In this document: positions 36,901-43,738 of the stretch, one piece after another | Numbering within the stretch: position 1 is the first letter of the stretch | How the letters are laid out: each line of letters begins with the position of its first letter | Source of the DNA: Halalkalibacter urbisdiaboli | GTDB taxonomy: Bacteria > Bacillota > Bacilli > Bacillales > Bacillaceae_D | Reading direction: 5' to 3' | DNA length: 64,000 nt | Assembly (NCBI RefSeq): GCF_002156385.1 | Contig: NZ_MVJM01000001.1 | Location: 517,583 to 581,582 of the forward strand | Program-made: the position numbers and the translations under genes | Notes under the pieces: model-generated | What the model saw: only the letters and a program-made list of their open reading frames with translations | Databases searched by the model: none | What the model was told of the DNA's origin: nothing

Positions 36901-37704
36901 ACCATCTACTGTAAAATAAATTCCTCCATCTGTTATCGGACCATAGTGTTCGACTGTAGTCGTAATCGTTACATCATCAGTACTAGATGGAATATGAGGT
37001 TTAAAGTCAAAATCATGCGACACATTTTTTGCTACTGGGATTGCCTCCCATTTCGAAACAACGTCTTCGTACAGTTTACCATTCTCTTCAAAACTGGCTT
37101 TTCGATTTTCAGGAATCAATTCTGCATACTTTTTATCACCTAAAGCATAGCGGTATGTAATTTCTTCTCCTACATCGCCAGCTAGTTCCACACGCCATTT
37201 TCCACCTTCTCCTTTTTGCATTGGCGTGACCGTATAGTTGAAATGATTTAAGCTTGAAGCAACTGTCGGTGTAATCCAGTCAGGAGTTTCAGGTGGGAGC
37301 TCGACTTCCAAAGTCAAACTACCTGTAAAGTCATCTAGATTTAATCGAACATCTACTGTACGTTCGTTTTCCGGATGAAAAACGAAGAAATAATGACCTG
37401 ATTGTGGTGGTGTAAATACTAAATTACTCCCTTCCATCCAATTATCATCCATCACAAACTTATATTCTACTTTTTGACCACCTGTTAGTGGAATACCTTC
37501 ACTAACCCATTTGTTCTCCGTATTATCATAGGTTAATGGGTTATCATTGCTTCCCCAATCAAGAGCAGCTGATCCACTACCACGCAAAACAACAGTTTCA
37601 TATGTTTGCTCATTTGCTTCAGCTTGCACGACGCATGCAAACGTTTGCATAAATGGTAAAAAAATAAGAACAAACGCCGTTATTAAAGAAAGAAATCTGT
37701 TCAT
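30973..37704 (-). CDS. apuA: Surface-anchored bifunctional amylopullulanase (two GH13 domains, CBM41, SLH)
   Basis: A 2243-residue secreted enzyme. Order (approximate residues): signal peptide 1-30; N-terminal starch-binding-type modules 30-350; first GH13 amylase domain 355-800 with nucleophile Asp in GFRLDYA (547), acid Glu in FGEVWD (577) and Asp in FLDNHD (642); two CBM41/PUD modules about 833-1048 (NHIRIHYERTDNNF and NTVRIHYDRADHNF); CBM48 about 1140; type I pullulanase GH13 from about 1285 with YNWGYDP, GMRWDMMGD (1475), FIGEGWRT (1504) and EAHDN (1595); Pro-rich linker 1832-1852; three SLH repeats 2059-2243. Both active sites look intact, so it should cleave alpha-1,4 and alpha-1,6 links at the cell surface. 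It resembles alkaline amylopullulanases of alkaliphilic Bacillus. Confidence 0.95.
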   Translation of the reverse strand: MNRFLSLITAFVLIFLPFMQTFACVVQAEANEQTYETVVLRGSGSAALDWGSNDNPLTYDNTENKWVSEGIPLTGGQKVEYKFVMDDNWMEGSNLVFTPPQSGHYFFVFHPENERTVDVRLNLDDFTGSLTLEVELPPETPDWITPTVASSLNHFNYTVTPMQKGEGGKWRVELAGDVGEEITYRYALGDKKYAELIPENRKASFEENGKLYEDVVSKWEAIPVAKNVSHDFDFKPHIPSSTDDVTITTTVEHYGPITDGGIYFTVDGSSPHGNRGVATNGEFVPMEVVSTNEENGLFTSMLTGVIPKQTNQTPVKYKVDVWDTNGEKSQFADTNSQTAEEATEFAYYVDEFTTPIWAKDATIYHIFVDRFKDGNESINYDVDESQPTEERLKGWMGGDLEGVIQELPYLQELGVNTLWISPVFEGPYSHGYHPADFKAIDRNFGTVEIMKELITEAHAIGMKVVYDFVPNHTSNQHPYFQDAYEKGTESPYYNWYTFTNWPSDYETFYGIGELPQLNNDNRGTRDYILEDVVPFWLEELNFDGFRLDYAKGPSYSYWVDFRHAVKQADPEAYIFGEVWDSREKINSYSGKLDGAVDFGFHDTFKDVFAKNSSFTNLQSMIEANLETYHPEYIMTSFLDNHDVSRFLHEAGNDVNKLKLASAAQFTLPGSPVIYYGTEVGLSQSKDHTQYTEWQDRWYREMMPWDESEQNLDILQHYKEIIKMRSEHSALRDGAYRDIHVERDVMAYERSDDNGTYLVLINKSAEDKQFGLADLYGRSSAKSATLTNVLNSEELTPNEHGEIDITIAASDFSVYQLKGELGEPVVNEPTEIPDNHIRIHYERTDNNFKNLSLWMWDDVANPPTTWPSGVPFIEQQVDSYGAYLDIELTENAQKIGFLVVNSQTGEKDGGDKVFTITSPDMNEIWIRQGSDDVFTYEPVDLPENTVRIHYDRADHNFANLGVWVWGDDVVSPSDDWPSGAIPFTDQQMDRYGAYVDIKVKEGAKNIHFLIVNRETEAKDGDNKTFSLVDRYKRLWIKNNDDTVYTSPYWEVPIALRNAELLSNSKMLLDFTMTEGLTEDELLDGLKIENKDATIVQVDSVEITGSTTVEVIGAFDTEKTPYSVTYSNKTVSAKAGWRMLDEMYHYEENDLGATYHENGNVTLKLWAPLASEVVVNFFDKDFATQEIGSLSLTKGEKGVWSLQLTAADLGVADLNGYYYQYEVTNNGVTKQVLDPYAKSMAPFMVSSSGEVGADGDKVGKAAIVDLTGTNPEGFGFANIEGYEKREDAIIWEVHVRDFTSDPSIEGDLNGRWGTYTSFVDKLEYIKSLGVTHVQLLPVMAWYYGDETNMNERELDYSAANNQYNWGYDPHSYFTPDGAYSEDAGNPELRIVELKELIHEIHEAGMGVILDNVYTHMASASLLEDIVPDYYFWKNSNGQFVGGFGSNLATNHKMAEKLMIDSVKYWFEEYKIDGMRWDMMGDATYESVQKAYDAAAEINENALFIGEGWRTFAGDQADPELQGKGADQDWMDKTDSVGVFSDEFRNELKSGFGSEGEARFITGGVRDIDVIFNNIKAQPGNTPADDPGDMVPYIEAHDNLPLYDVIAQSIKKDPAIQENNEEIHKRIRIGNTMVLTSQGTAFIHAGQEYGRTKQWKAEGVPQQKYHALEDENGKTFGYFIHDSYDSSDAINMFDWEKATNKDVYPINNTTREYTEGLIKLRRSTDAFRLGTKELIDANVTLINAPEIQEQDLVIGYKNVSSDHTGYYVFVNADNEERVLSLEEDLTDGKVLVDNDEAGVTEVSTKSGFVLTRNSITIEPLSTVIIKVDKDSNIKPKPIPLPTPEPPAPSPVDGRILVDNDVVNVVKEGDKVKITVKAEKMIERINLSNGIKILTFEVEDAQNREVDIPLQVVKTLKAKNPNGILEVRSNNGVAYRLPVQQLDVDKLAQQLEESIDNVHISIQVNEGKDQNKVITNNQLQLVSPIVEFTVNALVGDKKLNINQFSQYVERDIVGEIEFNPKRSTAVKLNNDGTFTPVPTKFNENKATIKSVKNSEYVVVENEKHFVDVPEAHWAKAHFDELGSKYIFKGNEAGFVHPQKATTRIQMVALITRSLGLVPSTETEITFKDVKGNEWFINELNAAVSVGIVKGKGDGRFAPNEPVTREQAATMIARAMNFVTYNHEMLEQQKELQLFKDHHIISDYAKNNVELLLQAGIINENDQFNPKKPTTRAQMAKMVNKYLSFVLD

Positions 37705-37738
37705 ACTTATCCTCCTATTTATTTATTATGCAAGCGCA

Positions 37739-37752
37739 TGTTAACGCTTACA
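37739..37752 (-). promoter_or_regulatory. cre site for CcpA
   Basis: On the minus strand TGTAAGCGTTAACA matches the cre consensus TGWNANCGNTNWCA at every position. It lies just after the -10 box of the amylopullulanase promoter, so CcpA binding would repress it when glucose is plentiful. Confidence 0.85.
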
Positions 37753-37761
37753 CTTCGTTTT

Positions 37762-37790
37762 ATTATAAAGTAATTTATTTCGCTAGTCTA
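37762..37790 (-). promoter_or_regulatory. Sigma-A promoter of the amylopullulanase gene
   Basis: On the minus strand TAGACT (37790-37785), a 17-base spacer and TATAAT (37767-37762). The cre site follows within the initial transcribed region. The -35 is imperfect. Confidence 0.65.
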
Positions 37791-37861
37791 GTATGAATTT
37801 TCATATATAATACAATCATTTATGCAATTATAGCTATAAATAGGCAAGCGATTGCTTTCTT

Positions 37862-37905
37862 ATAAAAAAAGAAACCATTACAAAATCAACACTTTTGCAA
37901 TGGCT
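37862..37905 (-). terminator. Terminator after the thiF-like gene
   Basis: On the minus strand CCATTGCAAAA pairs with TTTTGTAATGG around GTGTTGA, followed by TTTCTTTTTTTATA. Confidence 0.85.
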
Positions 37906-37919
37906 CTACTCATATTAGG

Positions 37920-38930
37920 TTAATCGCCAATATATTTGCTATACAAACTTCTTGCTCTTGTTAAGTCTTCTGTTCCTTGAACGAGGATACGTCCATCTGG
38001 AAAAATAACGAGACGCTCTCCTTCATCTAATTGCACTCTTAAGAGAAAAGGTGTTTCCTTTACCTGCGCTACTCGCTTTAACCGTTCACTCCACAATTTT
38101 AAATCATTTTTCTGACCTCGGTTAATTTGAACCGTTTCCCGTCCACATAATGTCGTTACCTCATCCTGTTCAGAATGCAATGATGGATATTCTTTTAATT
38201 GACATGTCGGACAGTCTTTCTTCGGTAGTTTAAACTTCATATCAAATTGATGATTATTCCATACATCAAACGTTCGCAGTGTTCCTCTTAACGAGTCGAT
38301 ATCTCCAACTAAATATTTCAGCACTTCAATTACTTGATAAGATGAAACAATATCTACAACTGGGCTAATGACCCCAATTGTATCACAGGTTTGCCCCTGT
38401 CCATCACCATGTTGTATAAAACAACGCAAACATGGGGTTTTACCTGGAATAAAAAGAGCAGACATCCCTCTAGCACTTACAGCCCCTCCATATGCAAAGG
38501 GAATTCCTTTTTTAAAGCAAGCATCATTTAATAAAAAACGAGTCTTGAAATTATCAGTTCCGTCCAATACTAGATCGACACCTTCAAGAAGCCGGTCCAG
38601 ATTCTCAACAGTCACATCACCAACTATGCCCTCTATTGTAATATCCGAATTAATCATCCGCAGTTTACGTTCAGCTGCTACTGCTTTTGGTGTGCTTTGT
38701 TTTACATCTTGCTCGTCAAATAACATTTGACGCTGCAAGTTACTTGCTTCTACATAATCCCGATCAATTAGCCTAACATAGCCAACACCTGCACGAACTA
38801 AATGATTGGCTATCACTGTCCCTAATGCTCCAATTCCAACAATTAAGACCTTACGCTTTGAAAGCTTTTCCTGTCCCTCTTCTCCTATTGGACTAAAAAG
38901 CATTTGGCGCGAATACCGCTCGAAACTCAT
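37920..38930 (-). CDS. thiF: ThiF/MoeB family adenylyltransferase (E1-like)
   Basis: About 336 residues from ATG 38930 behind AGGGGGGATTAC. ATP motif VGIGALGTVIANHLVRAG, Arg finger in RQMLF, DGTDNFKTRFLLND, and zinc pairs CLRC and CPTC are present. C-terminal 90 residues are an extra domain. Such proteins adenylate the Gly-Gly tail of ThiS or MoaD. As thiE-S-G-O-D lacks thiF and no moa genes are seen here, ThiS is the likely partner, though MoeB activity cannot be excluded. Neighbours DUF92 and yqgN point to one transcript. Confidence 0.85.
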   Translation of the reverse strand: MSFERYSRQMLFSPIGEEGQEKLSKRKVLIVGIGALGTVIANHLVRAGVGYVRLIDRDYVEASNLQRQMLFDEQDVKQSTPKAVAAERKLRMINSDITIEGIVGDVTVENLDRLLEGVDLVLDGTDNFKTRFLLNDACFKKGIPFAYGGAVSARGMSALFIPGKTPCLRCFIQHGDGQGQTCDTIGVISPVVDIVSSYQVIEVLKYLVGDIDSLRGTLRTFDVWNNHQFDMKFKLPKKDCPTCQLKEYPSLHSEQDEVTTLCGRETVQINRGQKNDLKLWSERLKRVAQVKETPFLLRVQLDEGERLVIFPDGRILVQGTEDLTRARSLYSKYIGD

Positions 38931-38941
38931 GTAATCCCCCC

Positions 38942-39730
38942 TTAGACGAATACAATGCCTAACCCGATTCCAATTAAGGCACCAGAGGCTGTACAAATTA
39001 AATTAACAACATCATTATTAATCCAAGAAACTCCAGAAATTCTTTCCGTTTTTTCCTGACAATGTTCTAATTGTTCTGTTTCGACTGAGCACTCTTTACA
39101 TCTATAAACAACTTGAATAGAAGCACCTGCTACTGTATCAATCAAATTCCCCGCAAAGCCAGCAATCGTTAATACTAATAGAAGAACATGGCTATGAGAG
39201 GTGTTGCTCCACCAAAAGAAAATCGAACAGACGACAATTAGAAAACTGCCCGCAAATGCGGCTGCTGAACCGATTGCGGTTACTGCACCAGAAGTACCGG
39301 CAACTACTCGTTTCCATGTAATAATGTGCAAGGGACGTTGCTTGCTTAACGTTCCTATTTCTGACGCCCAAGTATCTGCATTTGCAGCAGCCAAACTCGT
39401 AACAAACCCAAAAATTAAATATGGTGACGGAAATAAACCGTATAGGATGGCCATACAAGCTGCAATTCCACCGTTTGCCAACACTTGTCCCCCATCTCGC
39501 TGTTGTCCCTTCTCAACAATCCCATTACCCTTCTTTTCCTTTTGAAAGGAACTCCACATTGTTGAGCTTATAAAAAAAACAGCTAAAAGGAAAAGACCTT
39601 GAATTCCAAAGCCGAATAGAGTCGAAGCACCAACAAAACTAGCCATTATCAATCCTGACTTTGTTAACTTCTTAAATAGGTAGGCTAATAGAGCAAATAG
39701 AATAACAGCTATATAAGACATGATTGTCAT
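38942..39730 (-). CDS. DUF92 family membrane protein
   Basis: 262 residues with about six hydrophobic helices. The family motifs NGGIAACMAILYG, AAANADTWASEIGTLSK and TAIGSAAAFAGS, IDTVAGASIQ are present; a Cys pair (CKECSVE) lies in a loop. DUF92 (e.g. phytol-phosphate kinase-like VTE6 relatives) has been linked to isoprenoid phosphate metabolism; the substrate here is not known. ATG 39730 overlaps the stop of the 5-FCL gene by four bases (ATGA). Confidence 0.8.
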   Translation of the reverse strand: MTIMSYIAVILFALLAYLFKKLTKSGLIMASFVGASTLFGFGIQGLFLLAVFFISSTMWSSFQKEKKGNGIVEKGQQRDGGQVLANGGIAACMAILYGLFPSPYLIFGFVTSLAAANADTWASEIGTLSKQRPLHIITWKRVVAGTSGAVTAIGSAAAFAGSFLIVVCSIFFWWSNTSHSHVLLLVLTIAGFAGNLIDTVAGASIQVVYRCKECSVETEQLEHCQEKTERISGVSWINNDVVNLICTASGALIGIGLGIVFV

Positions 39731-40287
39731 CGAAGAGCTCCTTGTGGTGTAATTAAATGCTCAATCGGAATATCGTGTTTTTCAGTAGGAATACTAGGGA
39801 CAATTTGACAATCAAATGCAAGGGCAACGGTCGTTCCTTTGAAGCTAGGTAAATAACGATCATAGTACCCTCCACCGAACCCTAAGCGAGACCCTTTTAG
39901 GTCAAAGGCAAGTCCAGGAACAATTAAAGTGTCAATTTGATCCGGTGAAACGAACGGACATTCTTCAACTTTAGGTTCTCTTAATTGAAAAAAAGTTTCC
40001 TCTACCTCATCATAGCTAGTAATGAAATAAAAATCCATCTCATGAGTTTCCACATTTACTCGAGGTACGGCTACTCGCTTGTTACTATTCCATGCATTCT
40101 TTATTATTGCTTCGGTTGAAACCTCTTTTTTTCTCGATAGCGTAATCCCAATTACATGAGCTTCTTTCCAGTAATCTTGCTTAAAAAGTTGTTCTGCAAT
40201 ATTAGCTGATTGTGTTAAGTAAACATCATTAGATAATGCATTTAAACGAGCGATTGTTTTCATTCGTAACGATTTCTTTTCGTCCAT
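39727..40287 (-). CDS. yqgN: 5-formyltetrahydrofolate cyclo-ligase (YqgN)
   Basis: Converts 5-formyl-THF to 5,10-methenyl-THF with ATP. About 186 residues from ATG 40287, behind GAGAGAGGGG. The core motif GLAFDLKGSRLGFGGGYYDRYL is complete, and DTLIVPG precedes it. The same gene follows rpmG in B. subtilis, which agrees with the L33 gene just upstream. First gene of the unit that continues into DUF92 and thiF. Confidence 0.92.
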   Translation of the reverse strand: MDEKKSLRMKTIARLNALSNDVYLTQSANIAEQLFKQDYWKEAHVIGITLSRKKEVSTEAIIKNAWNSNKRVAVPRVNVETHEMDFYFITSYDEVEETFFQLREPKVEECPFVSPDQIDTLIVPGLAFDLKGSRLGFGGGYYDRYLPSFKGTTVALAFDCQIVPSIPTEKHDIPIEHLITPQGALR

Positions 40288-40381
40288 AACCCCTCTCTCC
40301 CAGCTTTTCAAAACTTTATGTATAAGTTTTAATCAACGGCGTAACGTGACTCTGATATATTATACTTTTTAAATTTTTAAA

Positions 40382-40418
40382 TAAAAAATAAGCAGTGGAA
40401 AATCCAGCTGCTTATTTT
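40382..40418 (-). terminator. Terminator of rpmG
   Basis: On the minus strand AAATAAGCAG pairs with CTGCTTATTT around a 12-base loop, and continues into TTTATTTAA. The stem overlaps the stop codon. Confidence 0.75.
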
Positions 40419-40561
40419 GTCTCACGGTGAAGAGTGTGGCGCTTTAATCTTGGGCTGTATTTTTTAAGTTCAATACGCTCAGGATTTGTACGCTTATTTT
40501 TTGTTGTAATATAGTTACGATCACCTGTCTCAGTGCAAGCAAGTGTGACGTTTACACGCAT
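40412..40561 (-). CDS. rpmG: 50S ribosomal protein L33 (zinc-ribbon-free form)
   Basis: A 49-residue protein: [17 protein letters not shown]…, ending RHTLHRETK, a clear L33. Only one Cys (residue 9) is left of the zinc ribbon (CxxC pairs are replaced by ACTET and YSPRL), so it is the Cys-minus type. ATG 40561 follows GGAGGG. It matches B. subtilis rpmGA in position next to yqgN. It has its own promoter and terminator. Confidence 0.93.
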   Translation of the reverse strand: MRVNVTLACTETGDRNYITTKNKRTNPERIELKKYSPRLKRHTLHRETK

Positions 40562-40599
40562 TCATTATCCCTCCAGACTATGCTTTCTCATACTTGAAT

Positions 40600-40628
40600 A
40601 TGATAGCAAATCTTTCGAGACGAATCAA
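40600..40628 (-). promoter_or_regulatory. Sigma-A promoter of rpmG
   Basis: On the minus strand TTGATT (40628-40623), 17-base spacer, TATCAT (40605-40600). No Zur-type palindrome is visible around it. Confidence 0.7.
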
Positions 40629-40645
40629 GTGTTTTTTCTTTACAG

Positions 40646-41347
40646 CTATAATGAATAACTTTCCAAGTCATAAAGTAACCGCTCATGCTCCTTGTGTAAT
40701 TGCTCAATTGATTGGTCGTGCAGCATCCACATGCATCCATGCTTTTCCCCCCATGGGGCTAAACGGAGTCTAGCTGTAAACATACTTTCAGTTGATTGAT
40801 GACTTATTGGTAATAAATGAAGCGTTCCTTTTGCTTCATTCCACGTGGACTTTGGATCACCTGCAGCAAATTGTTGTTTGCTCTTTGAACCAAACGAGCC
40901 TGATACCATTGTATATTCACCATCAAAATGATGAATTAACGCTTTTGATATCGGTGAATAAAAAGTAACTTTCTCTGAACCGCTTTCCATTCCTGATTTC
41001 TGATAAAAAACAATACGAACCTCGCGCTCAGAATTAGATTGATTTTTAATAAGAATTTTTCGTAAAATTCCTTTACCCGATTCATCAGCTTGGTCTAACA
41101 AGGTGATGTGAAGATTGCTCTTTAGATGATAGGCCAAACTAATTGTCAAGTCACCCTTTTCATAGTAAGACGGAAATAAGTCCCATTCCTTTTCAGTTAA
41201 CCATGAAAGATGTCCATCCATCCAAACACCAATCTCCGAAAAAATTTTTCCTGTTTTCGAAGAGCTAATACTTAGCTGGATCCCGAGTGACGATGGTAAA
41301 TGACGATCATAATTGCTTATATTGGTTAATTTTTTCAATGTATTCAT
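40646..41347 (-). CDS. Stand-alone domain resembling the N-terminal domain of GH15 glucoamylases
   Basis: 233 residues from ATG 41347, with AAAGGA seven bases upstream; it overlaps the nucleotidyltransferase gene by 41 bases. The pattern (…IGVWMDGHLSWLTE…, …ADESGKGILRKILIKNQSN…, …FYSPISKALIHHFDGEYTMVSGSFG…, …GTLHLLPISHQ…) resembles the beta-sandwich N-domain of GH15 family proteins. The catalytic (alpha/alpha)6 barrel is absent. It may bind glucan or regulate its neighbours. The assignment is by pattern only and could be wrong. Last gene of the glucan operon. Confidence 0.5.
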   Translation of the reverse strand: MNTLKKLTNISNYDRHLPSSLGIQLSISSSKTGKIFSEIGVWMDGHLSWLTEKEWDLFPSYYEKGDLTISLAYHLKSNLHITLLDQADESGKGILRKILIKNQSNSEREVRIVFYQKSGMESGSEKVTFYSPISKALIHHFDGEYTMVSGSFGSKSKQQFAAGDPKSTWNEAKGTLHLLPISHQSTESMFTARLRLAPWGEKHGCMWMLHDQSIEQLHKEHERLLYDLESYSL

Positions 41348-43721
41348 CGGCGAGTTCCTTTGCAAGTAATTCTTCTCCAGCCTGTGCATAGATTGTAAAT
41401 GTTGGTTCATCTTGATTGGGTACAATGAATGTCCAACTCCCTTCTTGATGTCGAATTTTCATTCCATCATTCAATTCAACTTCTTTGCCTATGAAACTTT
41501 CCATCAACTTACGCATAACCGTTCCTTTTTGCTCTGTATGACAAGAAACACTCTCCTTATACATTACATCGGTAGGTAGTACATGTAACCGTTCTGATAA
41601 CGTCACTTGACCCTTCGACAAATCATGAAGTAAATGAGTCAATGCAAATACCGTATCATATAAATATAATTGTACCGACCGCTCTACCTCCATCATTGCT
41701 CTCGCTGTTCCCTTCGTCCGAATCAACTCGATTTCATAGCCAGCAGCTATTTCTTCTAAAGCATTCCCACCGTGTAGCGGAATCGCAATTTGTTGCTTAT
41801 TTCCATTACATAGCTGCATTGAAACAAATAACGCAAGCTGTTCTTCTTCGGAAACAATATCCCCTTCTTCTGAAACTAGTGACATAAATTCTCCACTTTC
41901 ACCAATAATGACACCAAAGTCAGCTCCTTGACATTGTATAAGCTGTCGAAATTGTTCAACCTCCATATGACTGTAAACGTTCTCTACCTCACAATTCAAA
42001 TCGGATAACACCGAGAAAAGGAGCTGATGATCTTCGCTTCTTTCATCAAGTACAGAGATTTTAAAGGAACGAGCACGAATTCGACTTTCATTAATCGAAC
42101 GTATTAATTCATTTTTATAAATAAATTCAACTGTCTCGTTTTTCTCAAAGCTTCCTACATAATCGAACGCAACTCTACGATAATTTTGAAATACTACTTT
42201 CTGTTCTAACTCTCTTTGAATATTTGAAGAAATCGGCAATCCATTTCCTTCAAAAAACTCAACTATTGCTTGCTGTTGTTGTTTTCGGTTTGACATTCTT
42301 ACGAAAATTCCACCTTGGACTTGATGTTTCTCCAATGCATAGCGCAACACCGGAAGCATTGTTTCGCCAACATCAATGATATTTACCCCTGTTGCTTGTA
42401 AGCTTTGAACTAATGTTGTTTTTAATAATTGTGTATATGGATGTTTATCTCCACCTACATAAACTGTATCTTCTCGTTTCAATAATGAGCCAAAGGCGGC
42501 ACCAAGCTTTGCAACCTGCTCCGGTGTCATTTCGATATTTGCAACTCCAACTGCTTGATGTCCTTGTAAAACAGGTTGCGCACTATTACTATCATTCCAA
42601 ACAATAGATTGATGAATAGTCGTTTCAGATTTGATTGTTTTATGTGGCCAAAGCTTTATGCCTGGCTGAATTTTTGCTTCTTCACCGATGATGCAATGAT
42701 GTCCAATGACAGCCTCTTCATATACAACCGATTTCATCCCAAACGTTACTCCTTGGCATACTGTCGAACCTCTTAATTCACTATCATCCCCTACATAAAC
42801 ACCATCCCATATAATTGTTCTTTTTGTGGATGCCCGGTTAGAAACGGTTGAATCATTTCCTAATACAGTATGTGCTCCTAATACCGCATCTTTACGAACA
42901 ATGGTTTGATTCCCAATTGATAAAGGTGCTTCAAGTTTGACCCCGTCTTCGATAACAACATCCTTACCTACCCATATTCCTGGCTCTATTTCCTCACCAG
43001 CAATCGCTACTTGTACATCTCTATTTAAAATATCGATTTGTGCTTGGCGGTACTGCGAAAGATTACCAATATCGGACCAATACCCCTCTGCCGCATAACC
43101 AAACAAACCACTACGAGATTCTAATAATTTAGGGAAGACATCTTTACTAAAATCTGTCACCTTATTTTCATCGATAAAGGAAAAAACGGATGGATCCATA
43201 ATATAAATTCCTGTATTAACCGTGTCACTAAATACTTCGCTCCAGCTTGGTTTTTCTAGAAAACGAACAATTTCGTCCTGTTCATTCGTCATAATGACTC
43301 CAAACTCTAACGGACACGGAACCTTTTTCATGAAAATCGTCACTACGCTGTTCTTTTGTTCGTGAAAGGCAATTCCTTTTGATAAATCAAAATCAGTTAA
43401 TGCATCGCCACTAACGACCACAAATGGTTCATCGAGAAAATCTTGTGCTTGTTTCACACTGCCAGCCGTACCTAGCGGTGTTTCTTCTTCAAAGTAGTGG
43501 AGATTTACTCCAAACTCTTGACCATCTCCAAAATAATCTCGAATAGCATCAGGCAAGTATTGAACCGTTACAGCAATATCGGTAATTCCATACTTTTTTA
43601 ATAATTCAATACTGTACTCCATTACAGGTTTTTGAACAAGCGGAACCATTGGTTTTGGTAATTGACAAGTTAGTGGGCGCAGGCGTGTACCCTTTCCCCC
43701 AGCCATAATGACACCTTTCAT
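41307..43721 (-). CDS. Sugar nucleotidyltransferase - left-handed helix - degenerate phosphomannomutase fusion
   Basis: 804 residues. Residues 1-235 are an NTP-transferase domain (MAGGKGTRLRPLT, VVSGDALTDFD, FVxxLEKP-type region, NTGIYIMDP). Residues 250-375 are hexapeptide repeats (…GKDVVIEDGVKL…). Residues 380-800 follow the PMM/PGM fold, but the phosphoserine motif (TASHNP) is replaced by FVRMSNRKQQQQ and the metal loop (DGDxDR) by GESGEFM. The first domain probably makes an NDP-sugar for the GT4 partner; the last is likely non-catalytic. ATG 43721 follows ATGGAGG, 17 bases after the GH57-GT4 gene. Confidence 0.85.
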   Translation of the reverse strand: MKGVIMAGGKGTRLRPLTCQLPKPMVPLVQKPVMEYSIELLKKYGITDIAVTVQYLPDAIRDYFGDGQEFGVNLHYFEEETPLGTAGSVKQAQDFLDEPFVVVSGDALTDFDLSKGIAFHEQKNSVVTIFMKKVPCPLEFGVIMTNEQDEIVRFLEKPSWSEVFSDTVNTGIYIMDPSVFSFIDENKVTDFSKDVFPKLLESRSGLFGYAAEGYWSDIGNLSQYRQAQIDILNRDVQVAIAGEEIEPGIWVGKDVVIEDGVKLEAPLSIGNQTIVRKDAVLGAHTVLGNDSTVSNRASTKRTIIWDGVYVGDDSELRGSTVCQGVTFGMKSVVYEEAVIGHHCIIGEEAKIQPGIKLWPHKTIKSETTIHQSIVWNDSNSAQPVLQGHQAVGVANIEMTPEQVAKLGAAFGSLLKREDTVYVGGDKHPYTQLLKTTLVQSLQATGVNIIDVGETMLPVLRYALEKHQVQGGIFVRMSNRKQQQQAIVEFFEGNGLPISSNIQRELEQKVVFQNYRRVAFDYVGSFEKNETVEFIYKNELIRSINESRIRARSFKISVLDERSEDHQLLFSVLSDLNCEVENVYSHMEVEQFRQLIQCQGADFGVIIGESGEFMSLVSEEGDIVSEEEQLALFVSMQLCNGNKQQIAIPLHGGNALEEIAAGYEIELIRTKGTARAMMEVERSVQLYLYDTVFALTHLLHDLSKGQVTLSERLHVLPTDVMYKESVSCHTEQKGTVMRKLMESFIGKEVELNDGMKIRHQEGSWTFIVPNQDEPTFTIYAQAGEELLAKELADEYIEKINQYKQL

Positions 43722-43738
43722 CTATTAGCCTCCATTTC

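Noticed and set aside
40562-40645. Zur operator before rpmG
   Set aside because: No TCGTAAT-type palindrome is present, only a sigma-A promoter.
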